Source: GCA-2709075 sp038146865 (GTDB lineage: Bacteria; Pseudomonadota; Alphaproteobacteria; MPNO01; UBA2964). Taken from it: a stretch of DNA of 64,000 nucleotides. Location: positions 496,001-560,000 of the forward strand of contig JAYQSL010000007.1 of assembly GCA_038146865.1 (NCBI GenBank), read 5' to 3'. Position 1 is the stretch's first letter. The number at the start of each line of letters is the position of its first letter. The notes below the pieces were generated by a model, which saw nothing but the letters and a program-made list of their open reading frames with translations, made no database searches and was not told where the DNA came from. Both the position numbers and the translations under genes were made by a program. This document shows, piece by piece, positions 17,006 through 25,539 of this stretch.

Positions 17006-18418
17006 TTATTCCGCGGCTATGGAAGAGGGTTTTGTGAGCCGGTTACGGGACCTGTGTTTAATTCGTGGTCGAACATTCTTCTCGATAAATTCTACTATGA
17101 GATGTGCCACATCCACACCTGACGCCCTTTCAATACCTTGTAACCCTGGTGATGAATTAATTTCCAAAACTTTAGGTCCAGTTTTGGAACGTAAAAAATC
17201 AACGCCAGCAACATTTAGGCCTAGAATTTTTGCTGCCTTTGTCGCTACTGAACGCTCGACCCGGCTTAATTTAGTCGCGGTAACGGCCCCCCCTTGATGA
17301 ACATTGGCCCGGAAGTCTCCGTCTGTTGCCTTCCTCTTCATCGCTCCAACAACTTTACCACCAACTACCAGACAGCGCACATCTTCTCCTGCCGCCTCAC
17401 TTATAAACTCTTGAACTAGAAAATTTGCTTTGATTCCCCTGAACGCACCGATTACAGACTCCGCGGCCTTTTTTGTTTCCGTTAGGACTACCCCCTTACC
17501 TTGAGCTGACTCCACTAATTTTACAATCAATGGGCCCCCTCCCACTATATCAATCAACTTTTTTGTATCTCGCGGAGAGTGAGCGAAGGCTGTGACTGGC
17601 ATATCTACTCGATGCTGCGACAAAATTTGATGCGCCAATAATTTGTCCCGCGAAGCACCAATTGCCGAAGCCGTATTTAGACAGAACGAACCCATTAACT
17701 CAAACTGACGGACTACCGCCATGCCATATGAGGTGACGGAGGGGCCTATTCGTGGGATTACGGCATCAAAACGAGGTAAGGCGCCGCCGTCGATGTGGAC
17801 CTCCGGGGAGCTCGCATTTATGTTCATGTAACAACGAGTGGTATTTATAATTTCGCAGACGTGACCGTGCTCCTCAATCACGTTAGCAAGACGGCGGCAT
17901 GTGTAGTTGGTTGGCTCACGGGTCAGCAAACCAATCCTCAGAGGTCTACGAACCGGCCGGCTTTTTTTGAGGTTGTCGTAAAGATTGTATGACAATTCAT
18001 TTTGTAGAAAAGTCCGATTTGGATCTACAATCATGTCCTTGGAGATAGCCTGGCGCCCCAGCAACATGCGACGCTGCATTGTGTCCCTATTTGTTAAAGT
18101 TACTTCGATAGGCCATTCCACCGAACCGATTTTGACACTAGTTCGGATTACGTAGCGCAACTCAGCTTCACCATTTGAACTCGTCACTTCCCGACGACCA
18201 ATCAATGGTGCAGAGCAGAAAATTTCTATGTCGGGCCTTTCGGGTATCGGATGAATTCCAAAGCGGACATTAGGCTTTTGGGCGTCACCGAATGGTTCTA
18301 TGGCGAAAGCATGTAATGCTGAGGTTCGTGCTCCAGTATCAACTTTGGCTGTCAATGCCGGTAGCCCAAGTTCTGGGAGGCTTACCCATTCCTCCCAACC
18401 CAAAATAATTTTGTCCAT
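17006..18418 (-). CDS. RimB-RimK fusion: retropepsin-like domain plus ATP-grasp glutamate ligase
   Basis: A 470-residue two-domain protein. Residues 1-145 form a RimB/PF05618 retropepsin-like domain with DTGA (27-30). Residues about 160-450 are a RimK ATP-grasp ligase with IGASRDKLLAHQILS, VKLVESAQGKGVVL, the VQEFISEAAGEDVR loop and C-terminal FLRSKTGPKVLEINSSPGLQG metal-binding motif. In other bacteria RimK adds glutamates to the C-terminus of ribosomal protein S6 and RimB trims them; here both activities sit in one chain. The ATG is preceded by AGGTGGG. The C-terminus ends in a basic tail. Poly-glutamate addition to some other acceptor is also possible. Confidence 0.88.
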   Translation of the reverse strand: MDKIILGWEEWVSLPELGLPALTAKVDTGARTSALHAFAIEPFGDAQKPNVRFGIHPIPERPDIEIFCSAPLIGRREVTSSNGEAELRYVIRTSVKIGSVEWPIEVTLTNRDTMQRRMLLGRQAISKDMIVDPNRTFLQNELSYNLYDNLKKSRPVRRPLRIGLLTREPTNYTCRRLANVIEEHGHVCEIINTTRCYMNINASSPEVHIDGGALPRFDAVIPRIGPSVTSYGMAVVRQFELMGSFCLNTASAIGASRDKLLAHQILSQHRVDMPVTAFAHSPRDTKKLIDIVGGGPLIVKLVESAQGKGVVLTETKKAAESVIGAFRGIKANFLVQEFISEAAGEDVRCLVVGGKVVGAMKRKATDGDFRANVHQGGAVTATKLSRVERSVATKAAKILGLNVAGVDFLRSKTGPKVLEINSSPGLQGIERASGVDVAHLIVEFIEKNVRPRIKHRSRNRLTKPSSIAAE

Positions 18419-18583
18419 TTCCCACCTGCGGGTAGATTAAAGTCGGCGCGAGATAATGCTTTTAATGGAAGAGTGCAAGCCTAATTCCACCCGTTGTTGT
18501 GATTTCTTTTTTTGATTTAACCGGATTTTTCAAAAAAAGCGGATACATATTCGGCCAGGTGGGAAAATAATAGAAAATAATGT

Positions 18584-19927
18584 TTATGATCCAGCAATTG
18601 TCATTCCATCAATCCTTACGGTTGGTGCATCATAACCATACTTAAAAACCAGGTCATTTGCTGGCGTTAATGCCAAAAACATGTCACGAAGATTGCCCGC
18701 AATCGTCATTTCACTGACGGGGAAGGCGATAGCACCATTCTCGATCCAGAATCCGCTTGCGCCTCTGCTATAGTCCCCTGTCACTCCGTTTACGCCCATT
18801 CCTATCAGCTCTGTAACATAAAAGCCTTGTTGGATATCCGATATCAGGCCCGCAGGAGAAGCATCACCTGCTGTCATCCAGACATTGGTTGCCGATGGTC
18901 CCGGGGGTCCGCCGGTGCCTCGCGAAGCGTTACCAGTGCTTGAGCAACCAAGTTGTCGACTAGAAGATAGGTCTAGAATCCAGCTTTCTAATGTGCCCTC
19001 GTTGACTAATGACTTTGCTCTTGTAGGAAGGCCTTCGGCGTCAAACGGTTTAGAGCGTTGACCTCTCGGGCGTCGGGGATCTTCCATGATCGAGACGTTC
19101 GATGGTAATATCTGCTGTCCCAATCGATCTTTTAAAAAAGATGTACCTCGTGCGACTGACGTCCCATTGATTGCCCCTAATAAATGTCTGACTAGTCCGC
19201 TAGAAATCCTGGGGTCCAAGATAACGGGTGCCTGAGTGGTGGACATTTTCTTGGGGTTTAATCGCTTCACCGCTCGCTCGCCTGCACTCCTACCAATCGA
19301 CGAAGGTGAAGGAAGGTCATCCCAGTGTACCGCAGAAGCAAAATCGTAGTCTCTTTCCATTTCGGTACCCTCGCCGGCAAGTACCGAAGCGGAGAAACTT
19401 TGACTGGTAACGGTGTATGTTTCTGAAAACCCAGTTGTCGTCGCTAGAGATATGGTTGAACGGCTCCAACCCACGTCTGCACCTTCTGAGTTGCTAATTC
19501 CCGCGACTGATCTGGCAGCATCCTCAGCCTCGAGCGCCGTATCTTTTATTTTTTCTGTAGACGGTTCATGACGATCAAATAGGTCTAAGTCTGGTGGTGC
19601 CTTTTCGAGCTGAGACCTTTCTGCTAGTCCACACCAGGGGTCCTCGGGGGCGGTTCTTGCCATTGCTACGCATCTTTCAGCCATCTCTTTGAGGCTTTCC
19701 TCAGAATGATCGGTGGAGGATACAACAGCTTGCCGTTTTCCGATTAACACCCTCAGTCCAAGATCGCGGCTCTCTGCCCTCTCTAACTTCTCGGTTTTGC
19801 CCAAGCGCACGCTTAATTCTATTGATGCGGAATCAAACATGACTGCATCGGCGGCTTCAGCACCAAAACCCTTCGCCGAACCAATGATGTCGTTAAGGAT
19901 ATCTAGCGAATTTAATTTATAATCCAT
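18584..19927 (-). CDS. pmbA: PmbA/TldE, non-catalytic partner of the TldD protease
   Basis: The 447-residue homologue of TldE, which forms a heterodimer with TldD that degrades or matures modified peptides (microcin B17 processing and CcdA turnover in E. coli). It lacks the HExxxH zinc motif, as expected for the E subunit. Recognisable features are the N-terminal GLRVLIGKRQAVVSSTD stretch and the C-terminal GVNGVTGDYSRGASGFWIENG segment. ATG 19927 has AGGAAG about 8 nt upstream; an in-frame start 75 nt further up would overlap ubiD. It begins 29 nt after the second ubiD. Its partner tldD is 5.6 kb away at 25540. Confidence 0.94.
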   Translation of the reverse strand: MDYKLNSLDILNDIIGSAKGFGAEAADAVMFDSASIELSVRLGKTEKLERAESRDLGLRVLIGKRQAVVSSTDHSEESLKEMAERCVAMARTAPEDPWCGLAERSQLEKAPPDLDLFDRHEPSTEKIKDTALEAEDAARSVAGISNSEGADVGWSRSTISLATTTGFSETYTVTSQSFSASVLAGEGTEMERDYDFASAVHWDDLPSPSSIGRSAGERAVKRLNPKKMSTTQAPVILDPRISSGLVRHLLGAINGTSVARGTSFLKDRLGQQILPSNVSIMEDPRRPRGQRSKPFDAEGLPTRAKSLVNEGTLESWILDLSSSRQLGCSSTGNASRGTGGPPGPSATNVWMTAGDASPAGLISDIQQGFYVTELIGMGVNGVTGDYSRGASGFWIENGAIAFPVSEMTIAGNLRDMFLALTPANDLVFKYGYDAPTVRIDGMTIAGS

Positions 19928-19956
19928 AATTTGGCTTCCTAGTGTCTTCAGTGATC

Positions 19957-21441
19957 TTACCAAATCGACTTGCCCGAACCAGGCAAGCCTAAATCGGACC
20001 AAATAGAGTCTATTTTGCTAATGGTAGCATTATCCATGCGAATTTTTTTACCCCACTCGCGTTGCGTTTCTGGAGGTATCTTGGTCGTCGCATCGATCCC
20101 CATTTTGGATCCAAGGCCGGAGTAGGGGGAGGCAAAATCCAAATAATCTATAGGCGTATTTTCTAACATTACGGTGTCTCTCGATGGATCAGTATGAGTT
20201 GCAACTGCCCACACCACATCCTGCCAATTTCGCGCATCAATGTCGTCATCTACAACAATTACAAATTTAGTATAGGTAAATTGCTTAAGGTAAGACCATA
20301 CGGCCATCATGATCCGTCTCGCATGCCCCGGATACGATTTTTTAATGGAGACTACCGCTATGCGATAAGAGCATGCCTCAGGCGGTAGCCAAAAATCGAC
20401 AACTTCAGGGAATTGTTTTGTAAATAATGGAACAAAAACATCATTGAGTGCCTCGCCCAAAGTGGATGGTTCATCCGGAGGACGACCGGTGAAGGTTGAG
20501 AGATAGATGGGGTTTTGCCGCATTGTAACAGCGCTGACCGTAAACACTGGGAATTTTTCAATTGAATTATAAAAGCCGGTGTGGTCACCGTAGGGACCTT
20601 CTGATCGATAATCTGTCACGCTTACGTGCCCTTCAAGAACAATTTCAGCTTCTGCGGGGACAGATAAGGGGACTGTTTTGCACTTTACGAGAGATAACTT
20701 CTTCCGCCGCAAAAGGCCTGAAAATTCGTACTCTGAGAGTTTTTCGGGAACAGGTGCCACTGCAGCGATGGTTGTCCCAGGATCTGCACCTAAAACTACT
20801 GCCGCGGGAAGATCAGTTCCTCGTTGAGACGCACTTTTCAGAGCCTCTGCACCGCCTCGGTGTTCGAGCCACCGCATCAGAGTTTTATTTTTAGACAACA
20901 GTTGCATACGGTAAATACCAAGGTTCGTGCGGCCATTGTCTTCGGTTACTACGATAGGCCAAGTAATTAGCGGCGCTGGTTCTCCAGGCCAACACGTTTG
21001 GATAGGAAGGCTATTTAAATTTATTTCGTCACCCTCTATGACGATCTCTTGGCAAGGTGCACGCCTAACAGTCTTTGGTTTCATCGCTAAAACAGGTTTG
21101 ACGAGTGGAACCATTGATTTAGCTTCACGGAGGTTAGAGGGGGGGTCTGGCTGTTGCAAAAATGCGAGCTGTTCCCCGAATGAACGGAGCTCCTCGCGAG
21201 AGCGGCCCATTCCAAGGGCCACGCGTTCCACCGTTCCGAAAAGATTTGCAAGAACTGGGATTTCTGATTTCGTTCCATCAGCCCTAATTGAGTTCTCAAA
21301 AATTACAGCGGGTCCCCGATCTGACAGCAGCCTCGTTTGAATCTCTGTCATTTCATGGACGGTGGAAACTGGCTCAGAAACTCGAATGAGCTCATTCCGA
21401 CGTTCCAGATCAAGAATAAAATCTCTTAGACTGTCAAAAGT
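19957..21441 (-). CDS. ubiD: UbiD, 3-polyprenyl-4-hydroxybenzoate decarboxylase
   Basis: Decarboxylates 3-polyprenyl-4-hydroxybenzoate in ubiquinone synthesis using prenylated FMN. It is full length (494 aa from ATG 21441). Conserved positions: Asn174 and Arg179 in TNLGIYRM, Glu267 in AEAEIVLEG, and Glu282/Asp287 in EGPYGDHTG, the Glu-Asp arrangement of E. coli-type UbiD. A TTG at 21465 would add eight residues; neither start has a strong ribosome site. UbiA lies 0.9 kb away on the same strand, supporting the quinone role. It differs from the Glu-Glu UbiD at 1-1166. Confidence 0.93.
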   Translation of the reverse strand, partial: TFDSLRDFILDLERRNELIRVSEPVSTVHEMTEIQTRLLSDRGPAVIFENSIRADGTKSEIPVLANLFGTVERVALGMGRSREELRSFGEQLAFLQQPDPPSNLREAKSMVPLVKPVLAMKPKTVRRAPCQEIVIEGDEINLNSLPIQTCWPGEPAPLITWPIVVTEDNGRTNLGIYRMQLLSKNKTLMRWLEHRGGAEALKSASQRGTDLPAAVVLGADPGTTIAAVAPVPEKLSEYEFSGLLRRKKLSLVKCKTVPLSVPAEAEIVLEGHVSVTDYRSEGPYGDHTGFYNSIEKFPVFTVSAVTMRQNPIYLSTFTGRPPDEPSTLGEALNDVFVPLFTKQFPEVVDFWLPPEACSYRIAVVSIKKSYPGHARRIMMAVWSYLKQFTYTKFVIVVDDDIDARNWQDVVWAVATHTDPSRDTVMLENTPIDYLDFASPYSGLGSKMGIDATTKIPPETQREWGKKIRMDNATISKIDSIWSDLGLPGSGKSIW

Positions 21442-21552
21442 CATTTGCCCAAGTGTTCTAATCAATAAAGGGTCTTGTTATATTCCTAAACATTTATTTG
21501 GCATGCGTATAGTGTAACATTCGACCAAGGGTTTTGGAGGCGAGGAGATGCT

Positions 21553-22272
21553 ATGAGAGAAGAGGTCGAATTTGCACTTTCTTACCCGTTTGCAATTCCT
21601 CGTTCTTCCTTCATGTTTACTGTCGACCAGACCCAACCCCTGAAGAAGTTGAGCGATGGCTTTCGATCGAGATTGCCGGTAATCGCGGTGGGTTCAAATC
21701 AGTCACCCTCACAACTTACCCGCAAATACAAAGGTCTTGCCGACACAGGAGAAATACCTGCAGAACGTGCAGTATTAAAAAATTTTGACGTGGTTTACGC
21801 CGCACATTTAGCGGGATATGGCTCAGTGCCTGCGACCTTCCAATCCTCGCCGGGGACATTAGTTACGATATTTGTGTTATGGCTGACAGAGATCCAGCTG
21901 TCTCGGATGCATCAAACAGAGTCCAATTATTATTTTGATAAGTTAAACGGACTTGAAATTAAAACAGAATTTGGTTTTGAACTTGATACGGCATACGCAT
22001 ACACCGCTCGCAATGGTTGCTTAAATATTGAAGGCAGCCCATTAGCTTTGGCTGAGATATCTGCGAAAGACAGGTACTTTGACGAAGCGACACAATTGCA
22101 GGCGCAAGAAGCTGTTCGGGATATTACCGACGCGGGAAAAGAAATCGGGACCTTTGTCCTCGAAACAATCGAAGGGGCATCGGTTCGCGACAGTCGGATT
22201 AAGTTTTTGGCAAAGAAAGCGCTGCAGCCCACTTTCGATCGAAAACTAATTGTTGATTTGAGTGAATATTAG
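21553..22272 (+). CDS. Uncharacterised protein, possible gamma-glutamylcyclotransferase-like fold
   Basis: A 239-residue cytoplasmic protein of unknown function on the strand opposite ubiD and ubiA, wedged between them. The ribosome site is unusually good (GGAGG and GAGGAG just before ATG 21553). Around residue 46 it carries VGSNQSPSQL, reminiscent of the YGSN motif that opens gamma-glutamylcyclotransferase/AIG2-like folds, and a LTEIQLSRMHQTE segment in the middle. No transmembrane segment or signal peptide. The fold suggestion is weak inference. If correct it would act on gamma-glutamyl or related amine compounds; gshA is 2.5 kb away but not in the same unit. Confidence 0.8.
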   Translation: MREEVEFALSYPFAIPRSSFMFTVDQTQPLKKLSDGFRSRLPVIAVGSNQSPSQLTRKYKGLADTGEIPAERAVLKNFDVVYAAHLAGYGSVPATFQSSPGTLVTIFVLWLTEIQLSRMHQTESNYYFDKLNGLEIKTEFGFELDTAYAYTARNGCLNIEGSPLALAEISAKDRYFDEATQLQAQEAVRDITDAGKEIGTFVLETIEGASVRDSRIKFLAKKALQPTFDRKLIVDLSEY

Positions 22273-22347
22273 TAGACATCAGTTATACGGACTAATTGTC
22301 TGAGGTTGCTAGCTCGTTAGGGATAAGTCTTCTCCTACCCATTGGGT

Positions 22348-23274
22348 TCAAAAAATTCTGCTTGCAAAAATACCTGCGAGGAAAAGCCAGCCGAAAATTT
22401 TATTTGATTGAAATTTTCTTAAGCAGTCACTGGGGCTATTTATGTCCACGCTCCAAATTTGCCAAAATAATTGGATTGAAGCGATCCACAAACCTAGGTA
22501 GAAAGGCCAGCTCAAAGTCAATGAAAAGCCTGCCTGAAAAAACATTATTAAGGCCAGTGAATAAAAACTAAATAACCAGGGCTTGCTGCCGAGGCCAAAT
22601 TTTCTTGCGGTCGACTTTACGCCCGCTTTTGGATCGTACGCTCGATCTTGGTGTGCGTAAATTGTATCGTATCCTAGGGTCCAAAAGACTCCTCCAGCGT
22701 AAAGCCATAAAGCTTGCTCGTTGATTTCTCCTCTTACGGCTGCCCATCCAAGCAGTGCTCCCCAATTGAATGTGAACCCCAGAAAAAGCTGCGGCCAGAA
22801 TGTAATCCTTTTCATCAAGGGATAGGTGAATACGAGCAAGAGAGCAGTAGCGCCAATTATCCAAGAGAACATATTGAGGGAGAGCAGCACAACAAGTCCT
22901 ACAGTTAATTGAACAAGCAAAAACAATGTTGCCCGTGTAACTGTGATCTCACCGCTAGGAAGTGGACGATTTTTAGTGCGTGCTACCTGAGCGTCAATGT
23001 TTCTATCTATTATATCGTTGAGAGTGCAGCCTGCTCCTCGCATCACAATTGCACCAAATCCAAACGTGATAAATAGCCAAAGGTCGTCATAACTCTCATA
23101 GCAAAGAGCTATGCTCCACCAGCATGGAAAAAGCAGCAGCCAAGTGCCTATAGGTCTGTCATAACGGGCTAATCGAATGTAAGGATGCAATGATGAAGGA
23201 GTGTACCTCTCAACCCAGTTATCCACTGGAATATCACTTGCAGTCTCAATCGACGTTTTAGGTGATCGTTCCAT
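22348..23274 (-). CDS. ubiA: 4-hydroxybenzoate polyprenyltransferase
   Basis: Membrane prenyltransferase that attaches the polyprenyl tail to 4-hydroxybenzoate. The 308-residue protein has about eight or nine membrane helices, the first Asp-rich motif NDIIDRNID (86-94) and the second DTIYAHQDRAYD, plus RPLPSGEIT after the first. The ATG at 23274 is conventional. It is divergent from rsmE (57 bp) and lies on the same strand as ubiD. Confidence 0.96.
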   Translation of the reverse strand: MERSPKTSIETASDIPVDNWVERYTPSSLHPYIRLARYDRPIGTWLLLFPCWWSIALCYESYDDLWLFITFGFGAIVMRGAGCTLNDIIDRNIDAQVARTKNRPLPSGEITVTRATLFLLVQLTVGLVVLLSLNMFSWIIGATALLLVFTYPLMKRITFWPQLFLGFTFNWGALLGWAAVRGEINEQALWLYAGGVFWTLGYDTIYAHQDRAYDPKAGVKSTARKFGLGSKPWLFSFYSLALIMFFQAGFSLTLSWPFYLGLWIASIQLFWQIWSVDINSPSDCLRKFQSNKIFGWLFLAGIFASRIF

Positions 23275-23331
23275 GGTTTATGCTATCCTCAGTTTATTTT
23301 CTTCAATGTAAATTACTCGTCTCTATATTTC

Positions 23332-24072
23332 ATGCCTTCTATTCGCCTATATACAGAAGTCGAGCTTTTTTCTGGTGCTTCAGTAGTATTGGGGCCCCAG
23401 CAATCGCACTACATCAATAATGTTATGCGCCAAAAGGCAGGACATTTCATCTTTCTTTTTAACGGATTGGATGGTGAGTGGAGAGGGCAAATCAAAGAGT
23501 TTGGTCGTGGGTGGTGTGACATTCTGGTCTTGGAGTGTACAAAAAAAATGACCGCTTCCCCAGACGTGTGGCTACTTTTTGCTCCGGTTAAGAAGACTAG
23601 AATTGACTTTATCGCCTCCAAGTCTACTGAGCTCGGGGCCTCGGCCATTCAGCCTGTATTCACAGAATTCACGAGGGTAGGTCGGGTCAATATAGATCGG
23701 CTTAAGTCCAATACTATAGAGGCGGCCGAGCAATGCGGTGCGCTCGTGATCCCTGAGGTTCGGGAAACTAAGAATTTATCGCAATTAATCGATCTTTGGC
23801 CTAGTGAACGGCAACTCCTAGTTTGCGATAATACAATTGAACGAATCCCAATATTAAACGCCTTAAATAATTTTAAAGACCGAGGTTCATGGGCAATTCT
23901 CGTTGGGCCAGAAGGTGGATTTTCTGAGTACGAACTTGACCAGATTCAGCAAAAGGCTAACCCTGTGTTTGTCAGCCTTGGTCCACGTATCCTTAGAGCG
24001 GATACTGCAGTGGTGGCAGCGCTGACATGTTGGCAGTCCGTCTTCGGTGATTGGGCTTACGACACTCAGTGA
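23332..24072 (+). CDS. rsmE: 16S rRNA (uracil(1498)-N(3))-methyltransferase
   Basis: A 246-residue SPOUT-class methyltransferase that methylates U1498 of 16S rRNA. The N-terminal PUA-like domain (about 1-75) includes GPQQSHYINNVMRQKAG, and the C-terminal trefoil-knot domain contains the hallmark WAILVGPEGGFSEYE and LGPRILRADTAVVAAL segments that form the AdoMet site. It is followed by gshA after 27 nt, probably on one transcript. Confidence 0.96.
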   Translation: MPSIRLYTEVELFSGASVVLGPQQSHYINNVMRQKAGHFIFLFNGLDGEWRGQIKEFGRGWCDILVLECTKKMTASPDVWLLFAPVKKTRIDFIASKSTELGASAIQPVFTEFTRVGRVNIDRLKSNTIEAAEQCGALVIPEVRETKNLSQLIDLWPSERQLLVCDNTIERIPILNALNNFKDRGSWAILVGPEGGFSEYELDQIQQKANPVFVSLGPRILRADTAVVAALTCWQSVFGDWAYDTQ

Positions 24073-24099
24073 ACACTCGAACAAGCGGGAAGACAATCT

Positions 24100-25467
24100 A
24101 TGGCTGCTCCACCTTCATCGCCTGGAAATAAGATTACTAGTAAGCAAGATCTGGTTGCTTATATCGCAAGTGGGGAACGGAACCCGGCTGAGTGGCGAAT
24201 AGGAACAGAACATGAAAAATTTGTGTATAATTTAGACACGTTTATTCCTGCTCCCTACGGCGGGAGTTCTGGGATTAAAGCTCTCTTGGAAGCGTTGCGC
24301 CGTTTTGACTGGGAACCTGTGGTTGAGGAGGCAAACATAATAGCGCTAACCCACAATGATGGTTGCGCTATTACTTTGGAACCTGGCGGGCAGCTAGAGT
24401 TGGCGGGGGCTCAACTAGAGACAGTTCATCAAACTTGCAATGAAGTACACAAACATTTAGCGCAGGTCAAAGAAGTGGCTCAAGAGCTTGGTCTTGGGCT
24501 GATTGGGATGGGATTCCATCCTACAGCCAAGAGAGATGACATAGATTGGATGCCTAAAGGCCGTTATCAAGTGATGCGGAATTATATGCCTGTGGTTGGA
24601 AAACTTGGCATTGATATGATGATTAGAACTGCGACTGTGCAGGTTAACCTCGATTTTACCTCAGAAGCGGATATGGTTAAAAAGTTTCGCGTGGCCCTGG
24701 CTTTGCAGCCAATAGCCACAGCATTGTTTGCAGCCTCTCCGTTTATAGAGGGTATGCCGAGTGGTTTTGTCTCCTCACGTAGCCATGTTTGGGAAGATAC
24801 AGATCCAGATCGATGCGGAATTCTCCCGTTTGTTTTTGAGGATGGCATGGGGTACGAGCGTTATGTCGATTATGCTCTGGATGTCCCTATGTATTTTGTT
24901 TATCGAGAGGGAAAATACTTAGATGCATCCGGACAGTCTTTTCGAGATTTTATGAAAGGTAGTTTGCCTGCGTTACCCGGGGAAACCCCTACTGAGGGCG
25001 ACTGGTCAGATCATTTAACAACATTATTTCCGGAGGTCAGGCTTAAAAAGTTTCTTGAGATGAGGGGAGCCGATGGAGGACCGTGGAAGCGTCTCTGTGC
25101 TCTTCCCGCTCTTTGGACGGGCCTTTTGTATGATCAAACGGCGCTCGACTCCGCTTGGGATATAGTCAAAAAATGGAGCCTCGAAGATCACAATTATTTA
25201 AGGCAAGAGGTACCAAAAACAGCGCTCAAAACGGCTTTCAAAGGAGGAACTGTTCAGGATTTGGCTCAGCAGACCTTAGAGGTTGCCGCCCTTGGTCTAA
25301 GGAACCGGAGAAAAATTGATGCTCGTGGGGCAGATGAAACTGGTTTTTTGGGCCCTCTTTTCAAAATAGCCGATAGTGGCCTGACACCAGCAGATGAAAT
25401 GCTGATAAAATACGAGAACGACTGGGCTAAAGATCCGACCAGAATTTTCTCAGAGCTCAGTTACTGA
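24100..25467 (+). CDS. gshA: Glutamate-cysteine ligase, plant/alphaproteobacterial type
   Basis: Joins glutamate and cysteine in the first step of glutathione synthesis. The 455-residue sequence matches the plant-like GshA class rather than the E. coli type: GTEHEKF near residue 32, TLEPGGQLELAGA, and the LDVPMYFVYREGKYLDASGQSF and FPEVRLKKFLEMRGADGG blocks are all present. It is the downstream member of the rsmE-gshA pair and converges with tldD. No gshB is in the window. Confidence 0.96.
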   Translation: MAAPPSSPGNKITSKQDLVAYIASGERNPAEWRIGTEHEKFVYNLDTFIPAPYGGSSGIKALLEALRRFDWEPVVEEANIIALTHNDGCAITLEPGGQLELAGAQLETVHQTCNEVHKHLAQVKEVAQELGLGLIGMGFHPTAKRDDIDWMPKGRYQVMRNYMPVVGKLGIDMMIRTATVQVNLDFTSEADMVKKFRVALALQPIATALFAASPFIEGMPSGFVSSRSHVWEDTDPDRCGILPFVFEDGMGYERYVDYALDVPMYFVYREGKYLDASGQSFRDFMKGSLPALPGETPTEGDWSDHLTTLFPEVRLKKFLEMRGADGGPWKRLCALPALWTGLLYDQTALDSAWDIVKKWSLEDHNYLRQEVPKTALKTAFKGGTVQDLAQQTLEVAALGLRNRRKIDARGADETGFLGPLFKIADSGLTPADEMLIKYENDWAKDPTRIFSELSY

Positions 25468-25489
25468 TGTCTGAGATAACTTTTATATT

Positions 25490-25538
25490 CTATACCTAAA
25501 AGTCTACTAACGGCTTACCAAAAATTTAAAAGGTATAG
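25490..25538. repeat. Inverted repeat between convergent gshA and tldD
   Basis: CTATACCT (25490-25497) is perfectly complementary to AGGTATAG (25531-25538) with a 33-nt AT-rich spacer, filling the 72-nt gap between gshA and the tldD stop. It could act as a weak bidirectional terminator; the long spacer makes this uncertain. Confidence 0.3.
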
Positions 25539-25539
25539 T

